Source: CAYZTD01 sp964473335 (GTDB lineage: Archaea > Thermoplasmatota > E2 > DHVEG-1). Taken from it: 14,201 nucleotides of DNA. The position numbers were made by a program, and so were the translations under genes. Numbering within the stretch: position 1 is the first letter of the stretch; every line of letters begins with the position of its first letter. The notes under the pieces were generated by a model, which saw nothing but the letters and a program-made list of their open reading frames with translations, was not told the origin of the DNA and did not search any database. The DNA is taken from NCBI GenBank assembly GCA_964473335.1, contig CAYYOO010000041.1, positions 1 through 14,201 of the forward strand. The letters are read 5' to 3'. Of the stretch, positions 6,268 to 13,600 are shown in pieces.

Positions 6268-8991
6268 CTAGTTTAATTTTTCTTTAGTTAGAATAATTGC
6301 TTTTTCTAATGCTTTGTTGATTTTATCTTTATTTGGTCCTCCGCACTGGGTCATATGTGTATTTCCGCCACCTGATCCGCCAAGTATCTTTCCTATTTCT
6401 GGTGCGATCTTTCTAAGATCAATATCAATATTTTCTGATGCCATTGAAACAAGTTTTTTCCCATCGTAGATGTGTGCGACTACGTTTTTGTTTTTTATGA
6501 GTTTTCCAGCAACTGTTGTTGCCTCAGAATCTGTACAACCAGTTACAATTTTTATCCCTTTTTTTGTTTCAAAAGAATTCTTTAGTAAATCCTTAATTTC
6601 ATCTGTTGATACGCTCTTTTTTTCTTTTTGTGATTTTTTCCATAAATTAAAGAGTTTTTCACCTGCTTGTTTTAGATTCTTTGTTTTTATTTTCCCTTCA
6701 ATTTTTGATTCTTTTAAAAAACGTTTTATTGTCTTTTTTAGCTTGTTATTTGGAACTGAAAAAATAGTTGCAATTTCTTTTAACTGATTTGAAGGCTCCT
6801 CATGTTTTTCAATTTCAAAATTCTTTTCAAGTGTTTTTACAATTTCTTTGTAAATTTCTTTTTCTTCTTTTTGATAAATATCAGCCATTTTTCCTGCAGC
6901 AAATACTATTCTATTTACTCCATCCTGAATTCTTTCTGATTTAATGATTCTTATTTTCTCTATTTCTTTTGTGTTGTTAATATGTGTTCCACCACATGCT
7001 TCAACATCTACACCTGGAATATCCAGCACTCTTATACTGTTTCCAGGCGGAACTCCTCCTTGGTATAGTCTAAATCCGTATTGTTTCTCTGCACTATTTC
7101 TTTCCATTACTTTTTTTTCTACTTTTACTTGTTTTTTAATATATTCATTTGCTTTTTTTTCTATTTTTTTAATATCATTATCATTTAGAGGTTCATAGTG
7201 GGAATAATCAAACCTAGCATTTGATATCTCAAGCTGAGAGCCTGCTTGCCATATATGGTTTCCAAGTATTTCTCTAAGAGCACCATTTACAAGATGGGTT
7301 CCTGTATGGTGTTTCATAAGTGTATATCTATGATCCCAGTCTAGTTTTCCTTTTATCTTATCTCCTTTTTTAAGGCCGTTATCTGTTATATGTACTATTG
7401 TATTTCCAACTTTTTTTGCATATTTTACACTGTGTTTTTTCCCATCTTTAAGAAATATTCCAATGTCGCTTGGTTGTCCTCCTCCTTCAGGATAAAAAGC
7501 AGTTTTATCAAGGACTATCTCTGTTCCTTTTTTTGTTTTATTATGATATATTACTTCTGCATCAAATTCTTTTATGTAATGGTCTTTATAGTAGAGTTTT
7601 TTTGTTTCTGGTAGATCGATATTTTTTTGTTTATTTGGTTTTTCTTTTTTTTCTTCATGGGTATGTAGCTCTGCGATCATCGATTCAAAATTCTTTGGTA
7701 TTTTTATTTTACATCCTTCTCTTTTTGATATATTTTCAACGATCTCAGGTGGCATTCCGTGTGTGTCATATAGAATTATTAGTTCTTTTTCATCGATTTT
7801 TCCTTTTTCTTTTAAAATTCTTTTGACAAGCCCTTCACCTTTAGATAGTGTATCATGATATTTCTTAGTTTCAAGATCTAATATTTCACCGATTTGCTTT
7901 TTGTTTTGGTTTAACTCTGGAAAATCTTTTTTTAGTAAATCAAGTTGAATTTCAACTAGTTCTCTTAAGGATTTATCTAGTTTTATTTTATCTATAAATC
8001 TTATGGATCTTCTGATAATTAATCTTGCAAGATATCCTGCTTTTACATTTGACGGAACTATTCCATCTCCTAGCATAAAAGAAAGACATTTTGAGTGGTC
8101 TGCTAGTGAATATATGCTTTTTTTATCTTGCTTGTTCTTAGAGTTTTTTTCAATCCATTCTATTGTATCATTTAATATAGTTTCATAAACAGTTTTTGTT
8201 CCTTTTGTAATCCATGAGATTCGTTCTAATCCGTATCCTGTATCAACTATATTCAGAGGGTTAGGTGAATATTTTTTACCTTCGATTTCAAAGTCTCCAT
8301 TTTCATCCTCTTTCATATTCATAAAAACTAAAGTAGCAATCTCAAGGCCTCCAGCTAATACTTCAAGGCAAGGCCCTGCATTTCCCCCGCCAAACCAGAG
8401 TTGTTCTTTATAGTTTATTTTTTCCTTTGGAATTCCAATAATTTTTGTAAAATATTCGTCACACAGTCTTACTGTTTCTTCCTTGAAATATATTTCATCT
8501 TTGTTTTTGTTGAATGCATGATGACCCATCATCTCAAACATTGTAAGATGTCTTCCGCTAACACCCACTTCCTCAAGATCGTTCAATCTAATACATGGCT
8601 GAGATATTACAAGTGGATTTTTGGGAGGCGGAACCTCACCTGATGTTACATGAGGTTGAAAATCAGCAATTGATGCTATTGTAAGATAAATATCTGTTCT
8701 CCAACGGGCAACCACTGGACATCTTTGTTTTGTCCTAGGATATTTTAATCTCGAATGATTGTTTTTTTCAAAAAAAGAAAGAAAACTTTCTCTTACTTCA
8801 GATAGGTCCATTTGTTTTTTTCCAAAAGGATTATCTATAAAACTAAATTCAACACAGGGTTGATCGCCGCATAGTTCTGAATTTTTATCAAGTGTCCAAT
8901 AATTAGCACCGCATTTTTTACATTTTTTTCTAAAATAACCTTTGTCATGAAAGTATTTTAAATTACATTCTTTTTCTAGGAATTTACTCAT
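6268..8991 (-). CDS. alaS: alanyl-tRNA synthetase, archaeal type
   Basis: Class II synthetase (907 aa from the chosen start) that charges tRNA-Ala and hydrolyses mischarged Ser/Gly-tRNA-Ala. The archaeal-specific N-terminal module carries Cys24, Cys27, Cys41 and Cys46 (CKKC...C...C). The catalytic core follows, with SQPCIRLNDLEEVG, GRHLTMFEMMGHHAF and WFGGGNAGPCLEV. The editing domain has HTGTH at about 562 and CGGTH at 666-670, which bind the editing-site zinc. The C-Ala/DHHA1 region ends with GGSGGGNTHMTQCGG. A GTG three codons upstream (9000) is possible. I prefer the ATG at 8991 because GTGAT, matching the archaeal anti-Shine-Dalgarno, lies a few bases upstream. The gene is divergent from a DUF1614-like gene and convergent with Sec61-beta. 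Confidence 0.97.
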   Translation of the reverse strand: MSKFLEKECNLKYFHDKGYFRKKCKKCGANYWTLDKNSELCGDQPCVEFSFIDNPFGKKQMDLSEVRESFLSFFEKNNHSRLKYPRTKQRCPVVARWRTDIYLTIASIADFQPHVTSGEVPPPKNPLVISQPCIRLNDLEEVGVSGRHLTMFEMMGHHAFNKNKDEIYFKEETVRLCDEYFTKIIGIPKEKINYKEQLWFGGGNAGPCLEVLAGGLEIATLVFMNMKEDENGDFEIEGKKYSPNPLNIVDTGYGLERISWITKGTKTVYETILNDTIEWIEKNSKNKQDKKSIYSLADHSKCLSFMLGDGIVPSNVKAGYLARLIIRRSIRFIDKIKLDKSLRELVEIQLDLLKKDFPELNQNKKQIGEILDLETKKYHDTLSKGEGLVKRILKEKGKIDEKELIILYDTHGMPPEIVENISKREGCKIKIPKNFESMIAELHTHEEKKEKPNKQKNIDLPETKKLYYKDHYIKEFDAEVIYHNKTKKGTEIVLDKTAFYPEGGGQPSDIGIFLKDGKKHSVKYAKKVGNTIVHITDNGLKKGDKIKGKLDWDHRYTLMKHHTGTHLVNGALREILGNHIWQAGSQLEISNARFDYSHYEPLNDNDIKKIEKKANEYIKKQVKVEKKVMERNSAEKQYGFRLYQGGVPPGNSIRVLDIPGVDVEACGGTHINNTKEIEKIRIIKSERIQDGVNRIVFAAGKMADIYQKEEKEIYKEIVKTLEKNFEIEKHEEPSNQLKEIATIFSVPNNKLKKTIKRFLKESKIEGKIKTKNLKQAGEKLFNLWKKSQKEKKSVSTDEIKDLLKNSFETKKGIKIVTGCTDSEATTVAGKLIKNKNVVAHIYDGKKLVSMASENIDIDLRKIAPEIGKILGGSGGGNTHMTQCGGPNKDKINKALEKAIILTKEKLN

Positions 8992-9027
8992 TGTTATCAC
9001 TGGTTTTTGAAAGGTATATCACGAAGG

Positions 9028-9035
9028 TTTATAAA
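9028..9035. promoter_or_regulatory. palindromic TATA-like element between divergent genes
   Basis: TTTATAAA reads the same on both strands and lies between alaS (minus) and the DUF1614-like gene (plus). On the plus strand it is preceded by a BRE-like CGAAGG (9022-9027), and its centre is 31 bases from the ATG at 9063, so the plus-strand transcript would be leaderless or nearly so. On the minus strand it would start alaS near 9006, leaving about 15 nt of leader. Another minus-strand option is GATATACC at 9013-9020. Confidence 0.5.
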
Positions 9036-9062
9036 TGATATCTATATCTGGAAAAATTGGTT

Positions 9063-9779
9063 ATGTTTGTATTTGCAAGTATTGACATTGTCGATATTGG
9101 ATTATGGTTGCTATGTTTATTCATACCTATAATGATCTTTTATATGGCTTATCTTCTTGTTACAAAAGCCTTTAGATATATGGGGTTTACTTCTTTTGAA
9201 GCAATAATTATTGTAGTTGGTTCTTTAATCCTTGGTCTTCAGTGGAGTATTACTATTTCAGGTGTAACATTTAACAACATTCTTGCAAATATCTATCTTT
9301 TTACATATAACAATTGGAATGTCGGAATAAATATGGGTGGAGCCTTAATACCAATATTTCTCAGTATATATCTATCAATCAAAAAGAAGATCGACTGGAG
9401 AAAGATACTAATTGGAATAATTATCATTTCAATTATCACCTATTTAGTTACATATCCTGATCCAACTAAGGGAATAGTTGCAAAATTACCATTGGGTTTT
9501 GTTCCAGCGATTGTTGCAAGTATTGTATCAACTATTCTTTTATATAAAGATTTTAAAAAAGCCGCACCCCTTGCCTATATATCTGGAACAATTGGCGTAC
9601 TGATAGGAGCAGATGTTTTTCATTTATATGAACTTTTAATTCAACCAGTAAACAATCCCACAAATGCAATTATTGGTGGGGCAAATGTTTTTGATATGGT
9701 TTTTATTACAGGAATTATTGCAGTTGTCGTAGATGGAATTATATTATTTAAGCAAAGAATAAAAGAGGGTTTTGAATGA
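9063..9779 (+). CDS. DUF1614-like multi-pass membrane protein
   Basis: Integral membrane protein (238 aa) of unknown function with about seven hydrophobic segments, roughly at 8-32, 43-65, 86-103, 112-130, 136-156, 168-186 and 206-226. Recognisable features are INMGGALIPIFLSIYL in the middle, a later GADVFHLYEL and a GGANVFDMVFITGIIAV segment near the end. I associate this pattern with the DUF1614 family of archaeal and bacterial membrane proteins from memory, with no search run. Charged or polar residues inside the membrane stretches (the Asp-His pair in GADVFH and the Asp in NVFDMVF) could be functional. A TTG two codons upstream (9057) is possible; the ATG fits the promoter spacing better. 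It stands alone between two promoter regions. No substrate can be inferred. Confidence 0.75.
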   Translation: MFVFASIDIVDIGLWLLCLFIPIMIFYMAYLLVTKAFRYMGFTSFEAIIIVVGSLILGLQWSITISGVTFNNILANIYLFTYNNWNVGINMGGALIPIFLSIYLSIKKKIDWRKILIGIIIISIITYLVTYPDPTKGIVAKLPLGFVPAIVASIVSTILLYKDFKKAAPLAYISGTIGVLIGADVFHLYELLIQPVNNPTNAIIGGANVFDMVFITGIIAVVVDGIILFKQRIKEGFE

Positions 9780-9786
9780 AATACAA

Positions 9787-9799
9787 TCTTTTTATCTTT
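9787..9799 (+). terminator. T-rich tract after the DUF1614-like gene
   Basis: Eight bases past the stop, TCTTTTTATCTTT forms a broken U-tract with no hairpin. This fits archaeal factor-assisted or intrinsic termination and precedes the promoter of the next gene. Confidence 0.35.
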
Positions 9800-9818
9800 C
9801 AAAATACTTAATAATACC

Positions 9819-9827
9819 TTTATATTT
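9819..9827 (+). promoter_or_regulatory. TATA box of the coiled-coil gene operon
   Basis: TTTATATTT is centred about 44 bases before the ATG at 9867. Initiation about 26 bases downstream, near 9849, would leave a leader of about 18 nt that includes GTGAT (9857-9861), a match to the archaeal anti-Shine-Dalgarno sequence, five bases before the ATG. This is the only clear promoter seen upstream of the five-gene plus-strand run. Confidence 0.5.
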
Positions 9828-9866
9828 CCTGTTTGATTACTAATTAACAAAAATATGTGATTTAAT

Positions 9867-10736
9867 ATGGCTGAGGCATTAGATGACTTGATAGCAGAAA
9901 AAGACAAACTTCAAGAAAAAGCAAACACTTTAAAGGAGAAAAGAAACAAACTTCATGAGAAATCAAAAAATTTAGCTAAAAAAAGAGATGAACTCAATTC
10001 AAACATTAGAAAAATGAGAAACCAGATCTCTGATCATAAACAAAAAAGAGATGAGCTAAATCAAAGAGTCCAAAATGTAAAAGATCAAAGAAATAAACTA
10101 AATAAAACATATACAAAGATCAAAAAAGAAATAGAACAACTTGAAAAAGACAGATATTCATCATCTGGAACAAATATTAAGACACTTAAAAAACAGCTTC
10201 GTACTCTAGAAAATGAACAAATGACCCAGCCAATGTCTCCACAGAAGGAGAAAAAATTAATAGAAACCATTTCAGAGTTAAGTACAAAAATAAAAGAACA
10301 TGAAGAAAAATTAAACAAAGATCCAAAACTTAAAAGGGCATTAGAAGAAGAAAAAATAATTAAACAAAAAGCAGAAAAACAGCATGATAACGTAGAAAAA
10401 CTAGCAAGCCGCGCTCAAGAAGAACATAACAACATGATAGAAATAGTAAAACAGCTGGACAACATGATTAAAAAAGTAAATGAGATACAGGAAAGGATAG
10501 TTACAACAAAAATCGAAGCTGATAAAGTACATAAAGATTTTATTACCTGTGTGGATAAAATACATGATCTCGAGCGTACAATTTCTTCAGGTAAAGAAGA
10601 AATACGTAAGACAAAAACTGCTGAGGAAAAATCAACTGTCACTAAAGAGGCAGATGAAATATATAAGAAATTCAAACGCGGTGAAAAATTAAGTACTGAG
10701 GATCTTATGACCCTTCAAAAAGCGGGGTTAATATAA
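9867..10736 (+). CDS. COG1340-like archaeal coiled-coil protein
   Basis: A 289-aa protein made almost wholly of charged heptad repeats rich in Lys, Glu, Asn and Gln, with no signal peptide or membrane segment. A long coil runs from about residue 5 to 95. A short break with Ser, Gly and Pro lies around 94-127 (SSSGTN, TQPMSPQ), and a second coil extends to about 255. The end is a compact non-coil tail, EIYKKFKRGEKLSTEDLMTLQKAGLI. This plan and tail resemble the uncharacterised archaeal family COG1340, some members of which are labelled phosphoserine phosphatase; I see no DxDGT or other phosphatase motif here. There is a single cysteine near residue 227. It precedes the MBF1 gene by 25 bases on the same strand. 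Function unknown; a structural or scaffolding role is inference. Confidence 0.78.
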   Translation: MAEALDDLIAEKDKLQEKANTLKEKRNKLHEKSKNLAKKRDELNSNIRKMRNQISDHKQKRDELNQRVQNVKDQRNKLNKTYTKIKKEIEQLEKDRYSSSGTNIKTLKKQLRTLENEQMTQPMSPQKEKKLIETISELSTKIKEHEEKLNKDPKLKRALEEEKIIKQKAEKQHDNVEKLASRAQEEHNNMIEIVKQLDNMIKKVNEIQERIVTTKIEADKVHKDFITCVDKIHDLERTISSGKEEIRKTKTAEEKSTVTKEADEIYKKFKRGEKLSTEDLMTLQKAGLI

Positions 10737-10761
10737 TAAGATAAGTTTGGGGTGTATATTT

Positions 10762-11238
10762 ATGCAATGTGAGCTCTGCGGAAGAGATTGTAGTTGTAGG
10801 CCGGCAAAAGTCGACGGAGTAAAAATGATGCTTTGTCCAAATTGTTTAAGTAAACATGGTAAAAAAGCTGAATCTTTTTCACAAAGTATTAATAAAACAG
10901 GCAGCTCTATTTTAAGAAAAATTAAAAAACCTCGTCAAAAAGATGTTTACAAAGATATGGACAAGGAACTTGTCTCTAATTATCCTACAATTATAAAAAA
11001 GGCTAGGCAAAAAAAAGATATAACACGTGAAAAACTAGGTTTTAAAATTGGAGAGAGAACTGTTACGATATCAAAAATTGAAAACGGAGATCTAAAACCT
11101 TCAGATAAAGTTGCAGAGAAACTTGAAAAAGAACTAGACATAGTTTTATTTGAAGAAGTTGAAGATGTTCCATCTAATGTCCTAGGTCACCAAAAAAATA
11201 AAGGTATGACACTTGGAGATTTTATTAAAAGAAAATAA
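10762..11238 (+). CDS. mbf1: archaeal multiprotein bridging factor 1 (aMBF1)
   Basis: Zinc-ribbon plus helix-turn-helix protein (158 aa). The N-terminal ribbon has Cys3, Cys6, Cys25 and Cys28 (CELC...CPNC). Two extra cysteines, Cys10 and Cys12, are unusual for the family. A basic, poorly ordered linker (about 32-70) follows. The Cro/C1-type HTH spans about 74-130 (YPTIIKKARQKK, ISKIENGDLKPSDKVAEKLEKEL). The C-terminal tail ends MTLGDFIKRK, as in other archaeal MBF1 proteins. In eukaryotes MBF1 bridges activators and TBP; archaeal members have been linked to ribosomes and translation rather than proven coactivation. A TTG five codons upstream is possible, but GGGGTG (10749-10754), seven bases before the ATG at 10762, decides the start. 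The next gene begins 13 bases after its stop. Confidence 0.92.
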   Translation: MQCELCGRDCSCRPAKVDGVKMMLCPNCLSKHGKKAESFSQSINKTGSSILRKIKKPRQKDVYKDMDKELVSNYPTIIKKARQKKDITREKLGFKIGERTVTISKIENGDLKPSDKVAEKLEKELDIVLFEEVEDVPSNVLGHQKNKGMTLGDFIKRK

Positions 11239-11251
11239 AAACTGTTTTATT

Positions 11252-11839
11252 ATGTCTGAAAATTTTGTAAAAAAAGCTGTTTCAGCACTAAAAAGAGGAG
11301 AACTTGTTTGTTATCCAACTGATACATTGTATGGAATAGGTGCAGACATTAGAAATATTGAAGCAGTCAAAAAAGTATTTTTATTAAAAAAAAGACCTAT
11401 GGATAAGCCTTTGTCAGTTGCAGTATCTAGTAAAAAATCAATTGAGAATATAGCATTTGTCAATGATAATAGTAAAAAAATAATTGATAAATTTCTACCA
11501 GGTCCGCTTTGTATTATTTTAAAAAAGAAAAAAATTATACCTGATATTGTGACTGCTGGTCTAAAAAATGTTGCAATAAGGGTTCCTAAAAATAAAACTG
11601 CTCTATCTTTGTTATCTAGTTTTGGTCCAATCACTTGTACCAGTGCAAATCTACATAAAAAAAATACACCAAAAAGTATAAGTGAAATTTATATGCAGTT
11701 CAAAGATGAGATTTCTGTATATATTGATGAAGGAGAGTTATATTCTGAACCTTCAACTATTATTGATTTATCAGGTGAAGATATTAAAATCGTTCGTAAA
11801 GGTATGATTTCTGAAGAAGAATTATTTGATGTGATTTAA
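11252..11839 (+). CDS. tsaC: L-threonylcarbamoyladenylate synthase (Sua5/YrdC, TsaC)
   Basis: Makes threonylcarbamoyl-AMP from threonine, bicarbonate and ATP, the first step of t6A37 formation in ANN-decoding tRNAs; the Kae1/KEOPS complex then transfers the group. It is 195 aa and consists of the YrdC domain only, lacking the C-terminal Sua5 extension. Motifs are YPTDTLYGIGAD (21-32), the KxR signature K46-x-R48 within KKRPMDKPLSV, FLPGPLCIIL, AIRVPKN, TSANLHKKNTP and the late STIIDLSG...IVRKG. The ATG at 11252 aligns with the family N-terminus. It lacks an obvious Shine-Dalgarno and may rely on translational coupling to the MBF1 gene. A TTG inside that gene (11213) would add 13 unconserved residues. 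Map starts two bases after its stop. Confidence 0.93.
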   Translation: MSENFVKKAVSALKRGELVCYPTDTLYGIGADIRNIEAVKKVFLLKKRPMDKPLSVAVSSKKSIENIAFVNDNSKKIIDKFLPGPLCIILKKKKIIPDIVTAGLKNVAIRVPKNKTALSLLSSFGPITCTSANLHKKNTPKSISEIYMQFKDEISVYIDEGELYSEPSTIIDLSGEDIKIVRKGMISEEELFDVI

Positions 11840-11841
11840 AA

Positions 11842-12744
11842 ATGAATGAAGAAATCTATGAAAAATATAAGCGTGCTGGTAGTATTGCCTCTCAAGCAAG
11901 AGACTATGGTGCTGAATTAATAAAACCAGGCGTTTCTTTTTTAGATGTTGCTGAAAAAGTTGAAAAAAAAATTAAAGATTTAGGTGCGAATCTATCGTTT
12001 CCTGTTAATATTGCAGTTAATGATACTGCCGCGCATTACTCTCCAAGACATGATGATCATTTAAGTTTTAAAAAAGGAGATCTAGTTAAACTTGATGTGG
12101 GGACACATATAGATGGTTATATTGCTGATACTGCTGTCACTTTAGAATTAGAAAGAGAAAATTTCACTGATTTAATAGAGGCATCAGCTGAGGGATTAAA
12201 CATCGCTATTGAAAATATTAAACCAGGTATTAAACTATCAAATATTGGAAAACTGGTTCAAGATAAGATAGAGTCCTATAATTTCAAACCAATTGATAAT
12301 TTAACTGGTCATGGTCTAAATAGATATGTTTTACATTCTGGAATTTCCATTCCTAGTATTCATGATATAACTAATATTTCAAAACTAAAAAAAGATGATG
12401 TAATTGCAGTTGAGCCATTTGCAACAGATGGACAAGGCCATGTTGTTTCAGGTGAAGGAAGTAACATCTATATTTGTAATGAATCTATTAAATCCCGATT
12501 GATACGAGATAAAAAATCAAGGATGCTATTTTTTCGATTTAAGAAGAGATTTAAAACATTACCTTTTTCACAGAGAGCTGTAAATGAATTTTTTGGAAAT
12601 AGCGATATGGTTCTACGTAAGTTAAGTTACTTAGGTTTTCTAAAACACTTTCCTCAACTTTTAGAACAAAAAAAGGGAATGGTCTCCCAAAAAGAACATA
12701 CTTTGATTATAACTGAAGAGGGATGTGAGGTTACAACATTATGA
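11842..12744 (+). CDS. map: methionine aminopeptidase, type II
   Basis: Removes the initiator methionine from nascent proteins. The 300-aa pita-bread enzyme carries the full dimetal set: Asp85 (LDVGTHIDG), Asp96 (YIADTAV), His157 (GHGLNRY), Glu191 (VEPFA) and Glu285 (EHTLIIT), plus the substrate-side His65 (DTAAHYSP). Residues about 210-275 form the inserted helical subdomain that distinguishes type II from type I enzymes (RMLFFRFKKRFKTLPFSQRAVNEFF). There is no N-terminal zinc-finger extension, as expected in archaea. GTGAT lies seven bases upstream of the ATG, at the 3' end of the preceding gene. The TGA stop overlaps the ATG of the next gene by four bases (ATGA). Confidence 0.97.
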   Translation: MNEEIYEKYKRAGSIASQARDYGAELIKPGVSFLDVAEKVEKKIKDLGANLSFPVNIAVNDTAAHYSPRHDDHLSFKKGDLVKLDVGTHIDGYIADTAVTLELERENFTDLIEASAEGLNIAIENIKPGIKLSNIGKLVQDKIESYNFKPIDNLTGHGLNRYVLHSGISIPSIHDITNISKLKKDDVIAVEPFATDGQGHVVSGEGSNIYICNESIKSRLIRDKKSRMLFFRFKKRFKTLPFSQRAVNEFFGNSDMVLRKLSYLGFLKHFPQLLEQKKGMVSQKEHTLIITEEGCEVTTL

Positions 12745-13595
12745 AAAAGAAAAAAGATAGCATCATGTCCATTATTAAATTTGAAGAACTTTCCTGGAAA
12801 AAAATAAAAGAACTTGATAAAGACAAAACTATTATTTTTTTACCAATTAGTCCAATGGAGGAGCACGGCCCTCATCTACCAGTTGGAACAGATTATTTAA
12901 CTGCAGATCATGCTGCATCTGATGCAATTAAAATTTTAAATAAAGAAAAAAGTGATCTTAACTATATTTTATTTCCAGCCTTACCATTAGGTTTTTGTGA
13001 TTTTAATACTGATTTTCCTGGTAGTATTTCAACTAGCAGTAAAACCATAAGAAATATTGTTTTTGATATCGGTTCAAACTTAGCAATACATGGTTTTAGA
13101 TATCTAATTGTTTGCACATATCATATGGCCTTAGGTCATCTCAGAGGTATTTATTCAGCCATAAAAAAACTTGAAAAAAAATATGATATGAAATGCTATG
13201 AGCCGTGGAGTCCATATTTTTATGGCGGTATGATTGAGAAAAATGAACCTAAACTTGGTTTTGATACCAAAAAAGAGGTTCATGCAGGGTTTAGAGAAAC
13301 AAGTCTTATGAAATATCAGTATCCTTATCTTGTTGATGGTTCATATAAAGATCTTCAAAGCATTTATCGTAATCTAAACAGTCCAAAAACACTTGGTAAA
13401 AAATTCAAGGAATTAGGTCTAAAAGAGGGATATGTTGGAAGTCCAGCTCGTGCTGATGTGGATTATGGCAGATGGTTTTATGGTGAAACTGTAAAGGTTT
13501 TTGTTAGGGCTGCAAAGGATTTGTATGAAGGAAAAGAATTAGATGAATTACCCTCGGATATTAAAAAATCTATGAAGATTCTTTTCTGGAAATAG
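12741..13595 (+). CDS. creatininase-fold amidohydrolase, divergent
   Basis: Creatininase-family protein (284 aa), a fold that uses a dinuclear metal site to hydrolyse cyclic or formylated amides. Relatives include creatininase, the archaeal riboflavin/F420 deformylase ArfB and MftE. The N-terminal motif FLPISPMEEHGPHLPVGTD supplies likely ligands Glu40, His42 and Asp51. DFNTDFPGSISTSSKT (87-102) matches the usual FPGT segment, and HAGFRETS (181-188) matches HAGEWETS. The expected NGHGGN/NGHYEN loop is replaced by CTYHMALGHLRG (125-136), where His128 may serve instead. The ATG overlaps the map stop; Met9 (12765) is an alternative start. No flavin or F420 gene is nearby, so the substrate cannot be assigned. 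Convergent with the deoxyhypusine synthase gene. Confidence 0.82.
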   Translation: MKKKKDSIMSIIKFEELSWKKIKELDKDKTIIFLPISPMEEHGPHLPVGTDYLTADHAASDAIKILNKEKSDLNYILFPALPLGFCDFNTDFPGSISTSSKTIRNIVFDIGSNLAIHGFRYLIVCTYHMALGHLRGIYSAIKKLEKKYDMKCYEPWSPYFYGGMIEKNEPKLGFDTKKEVHAGFRETSLMKYQYPYLVDGSYKDLQSIYRNLNSPKTLGKKFKELGLKEGYVGSPARADVDYGRWFYGETVKVFVRAAKDLYEGKELDELPSDIKKSMKILFWK

Positions 13596-13600
13596 AATGT

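Noticed and set aside
7470..7826. Hydrophobic plus-strand reading frame opposite alaS
   Set aside because: Lys/Glu-rich codons of alaS read as Phe/Leu on the other strand, giving a false membrane protein. No start signals were seen.
9867..10736. Phosphoserine phosphatase activity for the coiled-coil protein
   Set aside because: No HAD motifs are present; the sequence is almost entirely heptad repeats.
12741..13595. Specific assignment as ArfB, MftE or creatinine amidohydrolase
   Set aside because: The diagnostic NGHGGN/NGHYEN loop is missing and no pathway genes are adjacent.
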